Origin: Neospora caninum Liverpool
Taxonomy: Eukaryota > Apicomplexa > Conoidasida > Eucoccidiorida > Sarcocystidae
Direction: 5' to 3'
DNA: 64,000 bases
Assembly: GCF_000208865.1 (NCBI RefSeq)
Contig: NC_018395.1
Coordinates: forward strand, 3,131,920-3,195,919
In this document: positions 10,375-23,024 of the stretch, piece after piece
Position numbering within the stretch: position 1 is the first letter of the stretch
Layout of the letters: every line of letters starts with the position of its first letter
The notes under the pieces: model-generated
Seen by the model: the letters and a program-made list of their open reading frames with translations, nothing else
What the model was told of the DNA's origin: nothing
Databases searched by the model: none
Position numbers and translations under genes: made by a program

Positions 10375-12489
10375 ATGCAACCACCAAACACGGAGAGGCC
10401 AACCAGAGGGCGTCTACGTGTAGGGGACAGTGGAACCGGCGTACCCGTTGGAAGATGCATCGAACTGGAAAGATGGAACAGACCGTTTCCGCAGTCAGCG
10501 TTTTCCGCGCCCTCCGGTCCTCCGGTGACGAACTTCCAAACAGGCGGCGCGAGACGGGGTACCTGTTTGGGTATCCGCCTTTTTGGCGCCGAGAAGGAAC
10601 TCTGCCGGGTAGCGAGCGATGCTCCGCCTGGGTGCCGGAAGTGCAGCTGCGCGACAGCGTTTTGCCAAAGTCAACCTTCGTTATTCGACAGGGATCGGAG
10701 CCTGCTGCAGAGGTACTCAGCTTACGTGGGATGCGGCTGCAAAGCCCCGAGTCTCGGAGAGCCTTCCCCGCTTCCGTATCGTCCCGATTGCTCCTTCCTC
10801 AGTGGCCATTTGGCCAGAAGGATGCGTGGAATTCCAGCGCACTTCGAAAAGACATCCAGAGTGCACAGTGTGGAGGAAACTCGGACCTTTCGAAGCACGA
10901 AGGACTTTATCGTGGATAGCAAAACGGAGAGAACGCCGACCGCGTGGGGAACGAAACCGCGGCGATCGCTTGGAACAGACGGCAGGCGTCAGGTGCGGGG
11001 CCTTGAGGTCATGAAGGGCGTTCAACAGAATCCCAGTCACGCTGCGAGCCAGGACATCGGAGTCAATGGTCGGCGGCGACTGCCGTCTGTTCTGCGAGGT
11101 GCGTATTCCCAGCCGATCTACGAAACTGACGACGAGCAGGGGGACAGCAGCTGCTCCATGTGCCGACCCGGCTGCGCCTGCCGACCCTCGTTGCTTTCCG
11201 CTCACTATTTGGCGAAGCTACTCGAAAAGACAGTTTTCCGTCCGTCACAAGTCATGCCATCTTTCTACACCACCGACGAGTTCTTCGAAGCTGTGGTCTC
11301 GAAGGAGGCCCGGCGAGGCTTCGCGGACTGCTTCGAGACGGTGGAGAGACGTGCTGCAACGCAGAGGAAGCCAGGTGAAGACCAGCTCCCGAAACCGTAC
11401 CCCAGCGCCCGGACATCGCGTGGCGTCGACGAGGATCGCCGCCCGTGCGAGGACACGCCGAGCGCCGACTCGACATTGAGGGACCGCAGGGGCTTCCAGT
11501 CCTGCGGAGCGGAACGAGTTGTCGACGCAGACTCGAAGGCTCTGTCGGCCGCCCTAGCTGGATACGGGAAAGTTCCGTTGTTCATCCTTTGTGCAGAAGA
11601 ACATCTGCAACCTGGTTGGCTGTCGCAGTTTACACCGACGCAGCATCTCATGGATATTCTTGAACCTGAGGTGAAGTTCACGCGCCCTGAGAAGTTTGCG
11701 CAGTCTCGAAACCGCTGCCGTGACGCGGAACGACTCAAGCCGGAATTCCCGGGCGACTCACGACGTTTCTCGCGACTTCGAACTGAGACAGGCACGCCAG
11801 GACCACCGGGACAGGAGTCCAGTTCGGAAATGACGAGGCCAGCGCTGGGGGGTTACTTCTCTACCGGCCGCCGCGAACGAAAGCGGGGCCGCGAGGACGA
11901 GAGCGACACAGTGTGTGCGATGGGAAGGAATCGGGTAATCCTGGTTGACAAGGAGACACTCGAGCAGAGCGGTTTGGATCGCCGTTACATTTGCCGCCTG
12001 AAATCAGCTGTTCAGCTGCGGCGTCGCGAGCAAGCAGCAGAGAGGTCGCCTGCCAGTGACCGCCTTGAAAGCCCCGCAACGCCAGGCGGCCCCGCAACGC
12101 CAGGCGGCCCCGCAACGCCAGGCGGCCCCAGAACAGCCCCTGCGGACGAAGGCGTGGACAGGGGCGTCGTTTCCGCACGCGACTCGGAGCGCGGTGCACG
12201 GTTGCGACGGGGCCGGCTCGGGGAGAAGTTTCCTGCAGAAGGAGGCGTCGCTCGCGGCGGTGTAGGTGGTTGGAACAGAGACGAAACCGCGCACGCGCAG
12301 AGGAAAGATGTTCCTAAAGGAGAGCCGGCGCCGAAAGTGGAGGGCGCCGCCGCGTACGCCGTTTCTGAGGGTTTCGGAGAAGCCTGGGGCGTGAATCCGC
12401 GTGCGGACGATTCCAAGCCGGCGCCGGATTTGGATTCCGTTGCGTATCTGTTGCTGGCTCGGGTAGCTGCGCCGTACGCGAATGTGTAG
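10375..12489 (+). CDS. Unknown 704-residue basic protein, single exon
   Basis: One uninterrupted frame runs from ATG at 10375 to TAG at 12487-12489, and the compositional bias is that of coccidian coding sequence. The protein is rich in Arg, Ser, Gly and Pro. A Cys cluster (SSCSMCRPGCAC, about residue 265) precedes a segment with folded-looking character (HYLAKLLEKTVFRPSQVMPSFYTTDEF). A second such segment is VPLFILCAEEHLQPGWLSQF (about 410-430). Three tandem PATPGG repeats follow near residue 570, in an otherwise disordered C-terminus. No domain is recognised and no signal peptide or membrane segment is seen. It converges with the ApiAP2 gene to the right. The Met at 10375 is the first ATG in the frame; an upstream coding exon cannot be excluded. 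Confidence 0.7.
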   Translation: MQPPNTERPTRGRLRVGDSGTGVPVGRCIELERWNRPFPQSAFSAPSGPPVTNFQTGGARRGTCLGIRLFGAEKELCRVASDAPPGCRKCSCATAFCQSQPSLFDRDRSLLQRYSAYVGCGCKAPSLGEPSPLPYRPDCSFLSGHLARRMRGIPAHFEKTSRVHSVEETRTFRSTKDFIVDSKTERTPTAWGTKPRRSLGTDGRRQVRGLEVMKGVQQNPSHAASQDIGVNGRRRLPSVLRGAYSQPIYETDDEQGDSSCSMCRPGCACRPSLLSAHYLAKLLEKTVFRPSQVMPSFYTTDEFFEAVVSKEARRGFADCFETVERRAATQRKPGEDQLPKPYPSARTSRGVDEDRRPCEDTPSADSTLRDRRGFQSCGAERVVDADSKALSAALAGYGKVPLFILCAEEHLQPGWLSQFTPTQHLMDILEPEVKFTRPEKFAQSRNRCRDAERLKPEFPGDSRRFSRLRTETGTPGPPGQESSSEMTRPALGGYFSTGRRERKRGREDESDTVCAMGRNRVILVDKETLEQSGLDRRYICRLKSAVQLRRREQAAERSPASDRLESPATPGGPATPGGPATPGGPRTAPADEGVDRGVVSARDSERGARLRRGRLGEKFPAEGGVARGGVGGWNRDETAHAQRKDVPKGEPAPKVEGAAAYAVSEGFGEAWGVNPRADDSKPAPDLDSVAYLLLARVAAPYANV
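12073..12126 (+). repeat. Three tandem 18-bp coding repeats
   Basis: Three identical copies of an 18-bp unit (cccgcaacgccaggcggc) lie at 12073-12090, 12091-12108 and 12109-12126. They encode PATPGG three times inside the 704-residue protein. The exact identity suggests recent slippage or expansion. Confidence 0.95.
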
Positions 12490-14907
12490 TGCGGTTCACA
12501 AAGGAATCAACAAGGTGCCGCCACGCAGTTAGCTACACGAACGAAGCGTGGGATGGCTGATTTGAAGCCTCGCTTCACTACTGCTCAGGTCGGTTGCTGG
12601 TGTGATAGGTTCACGAAACGATTCGCCAACCGTAAGGGATGCCTGTTTCTGACGCGCCGAAGCCCCACAAAAACGTGCAAGCGTACGCCCGTTGACGGGT
12701 GCGCCGACGCCTCCCTTGCGCAGTCACCACAGGGTCGGCGACGAGTAGAACATCTCTACCGACATCTCTTGGGCTGACTCGGGCTGCTCCAGCGAGGGCA
12801 ACCTCGCTCAACGGCACAAAAAAGTACAAAAACGACAACTGCACTTTTTCTGAAATTCGCACCCAACGCTAACAGGGGACGAGAAGGGAGGCAATCGAAT
12901 AGGAAAAGCTACAAACCGTCCATTCCGAGCTCGACGTCGCGCGATCCCGCCTGAGCTCCGTACGCAGCCGAGGTTGCTCAGACCCAGACGGAAGAAAGCG
13001 AAAAAAACACCGACTCATCTAGGCATCTCAAGTCTCCTTGATGCGCAAATATCTTTTGCACTCATGCACCTACAGCGCCTGTGCGCGCGCCGCTCTGTTA
13101 ACGTACAACTACGTACGGTACATCCAGACAAGCAGGAAACATCCGCGTGCGAATCTACATACCACTTGCCTGTGCCCACCTAGTCACCATATCCGAGGCA
13201 GTCTGAGGGACAGCTAACATGCGGATGGAGGTCGGCATAAGGCGACGTTTGGTTTTCTGATAGAGCTGTGAAGGATGTTTGAGGGCCTGCACTATGTTGC
13301 AGCACGCTTACAGGTTCGTGGAACCCCGTTGCTCCACAGTGGCGGATCCAGAAGAGCAAAATTCACGGGACGAGGACTAAGGAACCTGAAGTTGGTGGCG
13401 TTGCTGCAAGAGCCTGTAGTGCGGCCTCGCCTGCTAGAGCTATCTCGCGAAGCGAAGGCATGATCAATCAAGACGGGCGGAGTTGCACGGCAGCGTTGTC
13501 CGTTTGGGGGTTCGATAGAACTCGTAGGTAGAACTGGCTAGTAACGTACAGAGCGATAATTTGACAATAATGGCGTCAGATGCACGTAAATTACGTATCA
13601 CAACCACGAAGGCGCCTGAGAACCTCGTTTGCTCCCAAGGAGAGTTAATCTTGCTCCTTGACGGCAACCGACACGGTAGAGACAGCGAGGTACCGTGTCT
13701 TCGTCAACGACACACTGATGCGGTTTCACACCTTGCAGGGTGAGCACTTGGCGTCGCGTCCTACCACTCACGTCTTCGGAAACGCCCCCCACATGCAGAA
13801 GGCGAAAAATATCAAAACCTCGCACGGGCAAAGTGAGGAAGAGGACGGAACGAGCACGCCTTGTTTCTGTCGCAGTACCAGAAAAAAATCAGAACACGTA
13901 ATCGCGTGTGGCTCGTGGAACGGTGGCAAACGAAGCAACAAAACATTTAGCAAAACATGCGGCTATACATAGTGAGGCGTCTGCATGTACACTCGCACGT
14001 GTCACCGGTAATGCGCCCCAACGTTGCCAGCGAACAAACGCCAAGTGGAAGTGTCCGTCACGAAAATGAAACCAACTCGCCCAGACATAATTTCTCGGGT
14101 CCGAGTGAAACACGAACTATCTACCGCCACACGTAGAGTACCTTAAACAAAAATACCAGTTGAACTGTCCCCATCAAACGAAAGGTCGCCCTGCATCCTC
14201 ATCAAAGTCTCTGGAGCAATGCATATTGCATACAACTATATACGTATCTATATATCCGCGACTGCACATACACAGAATATGCATGCATACGTGTGTATGC
14301 ACACACACAACTCTGCGTAGAGTTCCCTCCACACTCAGCCAAGAGAACGCAACCACCGGCGATACTCCACACCACTAAAAACGATATGGAAGGCTCGACA
14401 GAAAGCCACAACATTCGCCGATGACTGCCGTCCACGGGATAAATTCCTGGAGGCACTCCTAATCGACGACGCATCCTTCACCGAATTCTGAGACTACAAA
14501 TGCCGGGCACGGAAACAGAAGAGAGGATACCACAAGGGGCCGAGTCACATATGGCGCTTTCCTGGTCCGTCGACAACACAGCCTGACGAAGCCAGGCTGT
14601 TCGAAGAGCCGTGTTCCCCGACCACCAGAGACCGACCGACTTCTCTTCGTTGTCGCGCAACCCCTAAACGGGACGGCGGGCGTGCGCCGCCTCGTTTTTC
14701 TGACAGAATCGTATCTCAACATCACTTGTTTAAAACATGCATGAGCAGACACACCGGCTTTCGCCGGCGTCGACAGCAGTCTCCCCAAAAGTACGCAGTT
14801 TACACGTCATTTTCATGCATTGTCTTGCGTGTGACCTGCGCGAATTCGCAAAAACCGCGGTACGCCTTTTCCCGTTTTCGAGAGCCGCGAAGCGATCTCT
14901 GCAATTT
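12490..14907. other. Convergent intergenic region, no gene seen
   Basis: This 2.4 kb lies between the stop codons of two converging genes. It holds only short frames on both strands without consistent splice phases, and is probably the two 3' untranslated regions. A run of alternating TATA/CATG-type sequence occurs near 14215-14300. Confidence 0.45.
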
Positions 14908-17900
14908 TCAAACGTCAGAAACACTTTCTCCGAGACCCTGAGAAGGCGGGCCATTCCCTTTCAGGTGCAAAAACGTGCTGATTTCGGGCATCGACGGGAC
15001 GTTTTCTGTCTGTAAACTCAGCAGGAACGCCGCTGTCTCTTTGCTCGCACATTCCTCTTTCCCAGCCGCGGTCATGCTTGCCGACCGACTCAGTGCAAGT
15101 TTACTCAAGATGCGGCCCTTCGCAGTCTCGTCTTCCACGAGGCGCTTCCCTTCTCTACACATGGTGTGTGCAACGCTCTGAGACAGCGAATCGGTCGAAG
15201 CCAGACACGGCAGGCTTTGGAGGAGGATCCACTTGTTCTCTGTTGAGGGCCAAGCGCGCGCACCCTGAAGCAACTCATGGAGCCCTACGGCGGCTGCTGG
15301 ACTCGCCTCGAGCGCGATCCGCGGCTCTGGGAACCCACCGGAAGACAACGCTTCGGAAGGGACCGAAACCGGTTGAGGGCCGCATGCAGCACAGTCTGTT
15401 TTTTCGCTGCCTTGGCCGTCCTTGGTCACGCTCTCTGCTGACGAAAAGATCTTACAGCCCATCGCCGCTGGAGGGACACGGGAACCTGCAAGCGGTTCGA
15501 CGTCAGTCCGATCTGCCACCGCGCTGGGCGTTTCATCAGAAGAGCACCGAAGAAGCGAGACGCTTACCCGCCTCGCGGACGACAATCCCACGTCGGAGCC
15601 GTGCCTCTTCATTTCGTCTTCACTTGTGCCTGCATGCTGTCCCCCGACGCCAGAGTGTGTGTCCATTGAAGACAGAGTCGGTGCGCTGTCGGCAGACGCC
15701 ACCCCCAAGGATGGTTCCGCACTTTCGGCTGAATCGTCTAGCCAGTCTGCGAACTTCTGTCCACTTTCTCCCGAAGTCGAAACGCCCTCTCTGGGAGACG
15801 CGTCAGCTTCACGAGCTACGGTATCCTCACGCCCACTCTTTGCGTCGAGCGGCGACTCCGTTTTCGATCCCTTGCCTGCCCGTTCACCCTCCGCGCGGTC
15901 AGTCGGGAGTCTAGCTTCTCCGAGCTCGCCACGCGCACTCGGAGTCCGCTCGTTAGTTTCCTCGGCAAATGCTTGGCGACCGCTCGACTCGCTCTGCCAC
16001 TCGGGCTCGACCTCCACGTCGCGTTCCACCAATGCGGCGTACTGCTGATGCAGCATTTGTCGCTGAAGCGCGAAAAGTGAGTGGCACGTGTTTGCAAACG
16101 CTGCAACCGCGTCCTGTCGCGACCGGAGTCCCCCACAAAGATCCTGGAGACACTGGAGAGCCTCGCGCAAACACAGCTCCTTCGCGTCCTCCCCCTCGTC
16201 AGAGGCGCCTTCCCGTTGTGTACCGAAGCCAGGTCGTGACTCCGGAACTGTCCCTGTCTTGGCGGCCTCGCCGTCTCTTGACTCCCCAGACTGCTCGGAT
16301 GTTGGCAGCGTCTCAGAGGAACCCGGCGAGGGCCCCACGTGAGATGCACAAACCCCTGCGGAGGCTTCGCGGGAGCAAAGTGACAGGGTCGCGCGATTCA
16401 CCTCTCCCCTGAGGACGTCAGTTGTCTGAGATTCTTCCCTTTGAAGAGTACTTGCAGAGATACCAGAGACAGGACGGACGCGAGACAAGTCCTCCTGTCC
16501 AGTCCCTGGAAGTCGAGACGCTCTCGCAGCAGCCTCGTCCGCCGGGCACCACCCCTGCGCGTCCCTGCTCGCCGCGTCTTGTCCGGCGGGGGGCGTAGCC
16601 AGTCCCGAACCATTCTTGAGGCTCAGGAGTTCTTCGTTTCCCCTGCTGCGCTCTTCAGAGCCAGCACGACGGCAGACGTCGCCCTGACCTTGCTGCACTC
16701 GACACGCCTTTCGCTGGGCGTCCACGCCACTCAGAATCATCGAAAAAAGTTCAACGTTGTCCCTGAAAAGCTGCTGCGCCAGCGCCGCACACGTGCCCAC
16801 CCGTGTCGTCGCCTCATGACGTTCTCGCGCCCTCAGCTGGTCGGCGTCTCTGCGGACGCGCTCCTTCACCTGGTCCTGAAGCTTGCGGAGCGCCCAGAAC
16901 TTCTCGAGCAGGTGTTTCGCCAGACCCTCCTTCTCGTGCCGCATGCGCCGAAGATGCGCCACCAAGGCCGCGCGACGCTGCGCGTCTTCTGCGGGTCCAA
17001 GAGACGCGCCATTCCGTCCCTCGGAGTCGCTTTTCTCCGACGCAAGATGCGACGCTGCGCCCTGGGAATTCGTGGGAGAAACCGGGACATCCGTCCTCCT
17101 CTCCGCGTCCGAACGGGGACTGCTGTCGTCCAGTTTGTCCACGCAAACAGACTGAGAGTCTCTCGACGCAGCAGGCAAAGGATTCCCCGAAAGCAGAACT
17201 GAATCGTTCAAACGGCTGCTGCTATCGCTTGTGCTGCAACTCCCATCGTCGGACTCGCCCAGACCGGGAGGCGCAACGCTCCCCGCCCCACTCGACTGGC
17301 TAGGCACGGATCCCTCGGGCCCCGCCGCTCCTGCGCCACTGCTGAGACGCGCCTCACGGGCGTCTTCTCGCTCCGCGCTTCTCTCGAGACCTTGCGTAGA
17401 TGCTTCTTGCTCGGCTCGGGCTGCGGCGACGGCAGCTTGCGCCGCTTCCGTCGCTGCGCGCAACGTCCGTAGCGAGAGGGTGTGGATGGCCGCGAGGGCC
17501 TGAGACAAAGTGCGGGCCGATGAAGGCGAAGCCAGCGCGGCTGGGGAACCGTTCGCAGCACGGCGCGCGACGACGTCCGCGGAGCCACTGTCCAACGGCC
17601 GCTGCAGCGGCGCGTTAAGAGCTGCCAAAGCCGAGCTGAAGGCAGAGAAAAGCGGGGCCTCAGTGGCGCACGCGATCCGGGTCAGCGACGCCACGTGCGA
17701 GTTCATCAAGCGACCGCCGACGGCCTCGGCGCAAGACAGCGTCAGCGGGAAGTCTCGTTTCGGCCGGTTGTCTCGCGCCGCCAACGCGTCAGGCACAGCC
17801 TCGCTCCCGCGTGCGTGCAACGCACTCTCGCCGACTTCCCCACCTGGCTCAGACGCGCCGTCTGCCGTGGGAGAGACAGCGCTGGCCACCTGCCTCTGCT

Positions 17901-20900
17901 GCGTCTCCGACGCCTGGCGATCCGCGTTCTCGGCGTCCGCCTCGCTCAGACGATGAACCGAGAAAAAGTCAGAGAGGGCGTCCAGCAGTGCGCCGGGGAG
18001 AGTCGACACTGTCCTCAGACTCGCATCGTGCAAGTCAACAAGCTTCTCTCCTTCCTGGAGCAAGTGCGCTACCTTCTGCGCGTCTAGGCCATCCCCTGCT
18101 CCGACGCCCAGAGATCTGAACAGGGATTCAATGCCATACCAACTCGCGAGGTTCTGCACGGTTCCAGCAGCCGCAGGCTGATCCCCACAGTCCCTACCCT
18201 CCAGTCGGTTTCCCAGAGAAGACGGAAGTGCGTCACTTCTGCCGGTACACACGCTTCCACCTGCTGCGCGCTCGGCTGCCTCGGCGGAGTTTCCGAACGC
18301 TCCGAAAGCGCCCCACAGGTGTGCGTGGTCGTGGAGGCCTTGCCTGGCCAGCGAGCCAGGAAGAGCAAAGTTGTCCTGAGACTGCCCTTGAAGTTCCCGA
18401 CTGACCGAGACCATTGCATGCAGGTCTTGGGGGACGGCACCGATCAAGCCAAAAAAGGCGCTGCGGCTAGCCGCATCGGTGCTCGCGTGGCCCAAAGCCG
18501 TCGGTTGGAAGTCGGTGCGGGAAAGGACGTCGCGGAGGAGCTGTGCGGTCTCGCGCGCTTCCTGCGTAAAGGTCGTTTCGCCAGAAACAGGGACCAGAAG
18601 CGACGAAGTCGAAGCGGCAGGTACGCATGACCCAGCTGTCGAAACCAGATGGAGGGATGACGCAGAAGACGTTGCATCTGGCTCTATCAAGGAACTGAGA
18701 GTCGACTGCCGCTCGCCCGCATTCCCGCCGTGGTTCCCCTGGGCGTCACACGCGCTGTGAGTTTTCGCGCGCGACTCGTCTTGCTCAAAATCATTCGCAG
18801 CTGCACTGTGTCCCAGAGGCACGCCGCCCAAGAGCGATTCCGAAACGCAACCGTCAAAGAAGGCCTGCAAGAGAGACGCCGTCCTGTCTTCGTCCAGCGC
18901 GGACTCGACCGTCGACACGTCTGCAGTTTTCGAGAAAAGCCCAACTTCCGCGCCCTCCGCTATGCCCCCATCTTCTGGGACCTCGAGCGCGTAGGGCGCC
19001 TTGCCACACGCCGTTTCCTGAGGGCTCTTCAAATTTGCTTTCGAGTCACTCCGCGCCGCTTTCCCCGCAGCCACATGTGGACCATGCGCGCTACTCGCGG
19101 CCGGTCTTCCGTCTGATCTTTTGCCAGCCCGTTTCACGCCTCGAGATTCCCTCCCAGCCTCGGCAGTCGCCGCCTCCAGATCTCCGCCAGTTTTCCGCTC
19201 CCGAGGTGATTGGCCGCCGTCTTCGCTCTCACTAAACTTCACTGTCTTTCCACCTTTCGAGCCCGCAGCCGCTGCAAGCGCGTTCGCAAGAGAGGCAGGC
19301 GACACGGACGAAGACCTAGGAGTGGAGGCGCGCGAAAGCTCAAGGTGATCCGGGGCCGCTGCTGGCGCACTCACACCGTCCCCGGCCTGCAAAGACGCGC
19401 CGGAAGGGTTGGCCGACGGGGAAGCGACAGCAGGAAAAAACGTGCGGAGGAGACTCCAGGGAAGCTGCAGGCAGCAAACGCACGACGAAGAAACACACGG
19501 CGTCCATACGTACTCTCGGGCCTCCAACTGTGAACCCCGGAGGACTCGCGTGGGGCACAGAAACAGCGCATCCAACCGCCGCACTCCTGACAAGCGATCA
19601 CTGGAGACGTGACCCAGTACAATTTGATGCGCGTTCGTCAACGGAAAAAAGAACGGCGGAAAAACTACGCATTTCCACTCGTTGGCTCACGTTCGCCAAC
19701 CGCGGAGAGAGCGGGATCGAGAATCGACGTTTCGAGTTCTCGCTGAAGCATGCTCGAACGTGTGTGTCGGCTAAACTGTCTTGACTCCGCGCGCGTCCAG
19801 AATGCGCCGGTGGCGCGCTTACCCTTCTCTGCATTTCAGCCACGGGAGATGGGAATGCGTCGTCGTGAGACCCGCGACGGCCGCTGCCAAGCGCACTCGC
19901 CTCGACGCAGGCGGGGCCGACAGCCTTCGCGATGGACTCGGGGTACCGCGCATCACTGCTTGTCAAGGCTAATCCTTCGTCTTGCAGTCTCGCGTCGACT
20001 GAGTCGAGACGTCTCGGGCTTCGGCTCTGTGCGACCAGCTTGGGGGCGCGGCCATCACCGCCAAGGGGACCCAGCTGTGACGCGAAGAGCGCCGCGGCCG
20101 ATTCGTCTGCAGCCCCGCCGGCGCTGTCTCGCCTTCGCTTGACTCCCGCGCGCCGCGACACACGCGTCTCGTCCACTTTCCCGTGCGCCGCCACGGCTAC
20201 AGCACAGCCCTTCACGTCACGAGCAGGTTTGCGTCTTCCCGGAACGAGGCCATGCGGCGAGGCGCGCGACGGGCGCACGGCCGCCGCAGTCCCCGGAGTT
20301 TGCGTACCCGCGGGAATGGGAAGCGACGACTGTGAAGCTAGGGGACACGGCGCCTGAGGAAGGGCGGGTGCAAAGGGGAAACTCGACACTGGTGCCGGCG
20401 TAGGCTGCTCCTGGGCAGGAAGCCGCCCAGAGACGGACGCGGCGGCAGCGCCGTCTCCTCCAGCTTGTCGCGACCCAGACACGGGTAGGGTCTCTGCAGA
20501 CGGCTTGGCGGAGGCCCCGCCGACACATGAGTCACCTCCCGCAGCTTTGTCGCCAGACTGCGCCAATGCCTGCTGCTGCTGGAGACGCTCGGCTGCGAGC
20601 AGAAGCGTTTGTTGGCTAGGAAGTGCACCGTAGGTCTAAGAAAAAAACAAGGAGGCAAACACGTCCACAGACTGAGAGCGGGCGCCCCTACTCTTCTCGC
20701 ACGTATACACCGGAGTGACACGTTTGTGTGCGACGCCAACACGCCGGGTCCTTGCTCAAAACTAGACTGCAAGCGGACCTACAGCCCCCAGGGTTCTGAA
20801 CGACGCGGAGACACTGGCGAAACGACACGGGGAAGCGACGGGTGCCACTGCAACATGGTTTGACAGAACCCCGCCATCACCACGCAGAACAGCAGCGTAA

Positions 20901-22985
20901 GGGAGCGTTTCACGACATGGAGCGAAGACGTCCGAGATCGCAGAACCCTGCACGATTGGCACCACGCTTCCGTGTGGACGAGCCTCCAACAGCCATGTCC
21001 TGGAAGATGCACAGGCGACACGCCACATGGGACAGGCGCTCGACTGTCGGCGCAATGGGACGAACCTGGACAAAACGAATGAAACACTCTGCAAGACACT
21101 TTGCCTTGTCGTAGCCATAGTATTTCGCGGAATACGTCCGCATGCACCGCCGCCCATCCTGGTAGTACCGTGTTCTCCACTCCTGCACCATAAAGAGGCA
21201 TAAAAGACAGAAGCTCAATGATGCCGGCGAGCCCGTCAGTCTCTCGAGCGTTGAAACAAAGCGCCTCCTGGACGCACGCCCCGAAATGCGGGAGGCAATT
21301 CGGTTGTCTCTCACGTGCACTGATGCTGAACGGTTGGACGCGAGCTCGCGGCAGCAGTCGGACCGCCCACGGCTGCTCTCATGTCTCACTTCCCCTCTCA
21401 GTTCGCTGTCCTCTCCGTGTCCTCAAACAGAGGCAATGTGTGGGTCACCCCGACAGCGCCCCTCGGTGTCTCGTGCCCGACGTATCCCTCGAAGCGTCCC
21501 ATATCCAGAAACAACTCCTTTTCTGTCCCAGACGTGCTCCGCGCTCTACACAGGGAAGGCCGTCGAGCACCAAGACTCATCGCTTACTTGTTTGTCAGGA
21601 TGGTAAGACGCTTTGTTGTTCCCAATAAACACCGTCCTCGGTTTCTCGCCCGCACCAGCCTGGCCTTTCTCTTGCGAATTCCGCGGAGCCCCAGCGACAG
21701 CTTCACTCGCCGTCCTTCCCAGTCCTCTGCCGATTCCTGCGCCCGCTCGCTTCACCTGCCCCGCTTGGCAGACTCGCCCTGTGGCGGGGGTGGACGCATC
21801 GAGCGCAGCTGCAGCTTGGACAATGAGAGGGGCGTCTGTCCGTACACTGGGCGTTGCCTTTGTGGGTTCTGTCGCAGGTTGACCGTACGGCAGAAGGGCG
21901 GGGTGTTGTGGCTGCGGAACCGCACCACGCGGGAGAGCGGCAAAGTGAGGTGTCCAGGCCGCAGTGCTCGTTTGGGCTCCAGCGCTGGGAAGAGTCTGTC
22001 TCGCTAGCTGCTGCTTTTGAAGCTGCTGGAAAAGAAGCAACATCGCAGCTTCTTCCCGGCGCTTCTCGTCCGCCGCCGCCAGACCGCCCGTCTGGGTCTG
22101 CAGGAAACTGGAGAGGGCGGCTAGCTCGGTTGCCGCGTTCGGCCGGACTCCGGCCCCGAGAGCGTCGCCCTCACCCCCTGCTCCAGCACTGGGATCTGCC
22201 TTTGCACCAGGAGGACATCCGCCGGCTACCCCGCGGGGAAGCAGAGTCCCCTGAACGCCGAGAGGCCCGAAGGCCGAGAACGCGTCGACTGTCTCTTTGC
22301 TCGGGATAGGCACGCCGCTGTCCGAACCGCGGGGCTGGTCGACCTCGCCCTTCAAGTCCCCCAAAACTGCCGCACGATCCAGACGATTCGACACGCGCCC
22401 AGCGTTTCTGACGAGAAGTTGGAACCACTGCTCCTTTTGGGAAAGGAAGGCCGCGAGGCCGTCCCTCGTTGAGCCATCAGCTGGGCCGACTCCGAGAGGT
22501 ACAGAGCGGTCGATGCGAGACGGACTGCTGACAGAAGAATCTGTTGGGGCTGCTGCCGCTGCAGCGGCGCAGTTGATGGCCGCAGCAGTGAAGGCACTGC
22601 CATTGGTTCCCCCCGAGGAGGTTGCCGCAGACGGGGAGGCGTCTGGACTTGTCGTGCAGGAAGTCGAGCACGAGGAAGGCGTGGTAATGTCGGAAGCGTT
22701 CACAGGCGTCAACAGGCCGCTGTCGTCCTTGCACTCCGCATGCAGCATGCACGGTTGCGTGGGGATGGGTGCAAAACCCTGTGCTGACGCCAGGGTGCCC
22801 AAGACAGCGCCGGAGACAGCACTCTTCGCCGTCCTCGCCGCAAGCGAGACAGAACAGGCTCGCCCAGTGCTAGGCACGACAAATCCTGACTCCAAAAACG
22901 ATCGAAAAAGTCGGTGGTCCGACGAAGCGTCCCGGGGAAGGCTTGGTGAGCCGCCTTCCTCGGCGGCCGGCCCGCAAGAGGCCAT
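14908..22985 (-). CDS. Giant ApiAP2-domain transcription factor
   Basis: The four-exon model is 22985-21588 (aa 1-466), 21182-21066 (467-505), 20635-19823 (506-776) and about 19464-14908 (777-2294). All joins are phase 0. The second exon encodes an AP2-like fold: EWRTRYYQDGRRC, then SAKYYGYDKAKCLAECF. This matches the W..R...G and F/Y..KYG...AK..A pattern of apicomplexan AP2 domains, and exon 1 ends with the first strand (VFIGNNKASYHP). Such proteins bind DNA in the nucleus and control stage-specific transcription. The rest is Ser/Ala-rich and disordered, with helical or coiled segments around RMRHEKEGLAKHLLEKFW and LQRQMLHQQYAAL. An alternative exon 4 acceptor at 19386 would shorten it by 26 residues. 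A strong acceptor just upstream of the ATG (exon from 23024, still in frame) suggests a 5' leader intron or a further coding exon. I cannot assign an AP2 number. Confidence 0.75.
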
Positions 22986-23024
22986 GGTAGAAGCCACAGA
23001 TTGAAGGGGTTGTTCACTTTTTAG

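Noticed and set aside
16441..17202. 253-residue plus-strand frame
   Set aside because: It is antisense to the large last exon of the ApiAP2 gene, where several overlapping opposite-strand frames stay open because of base composition.
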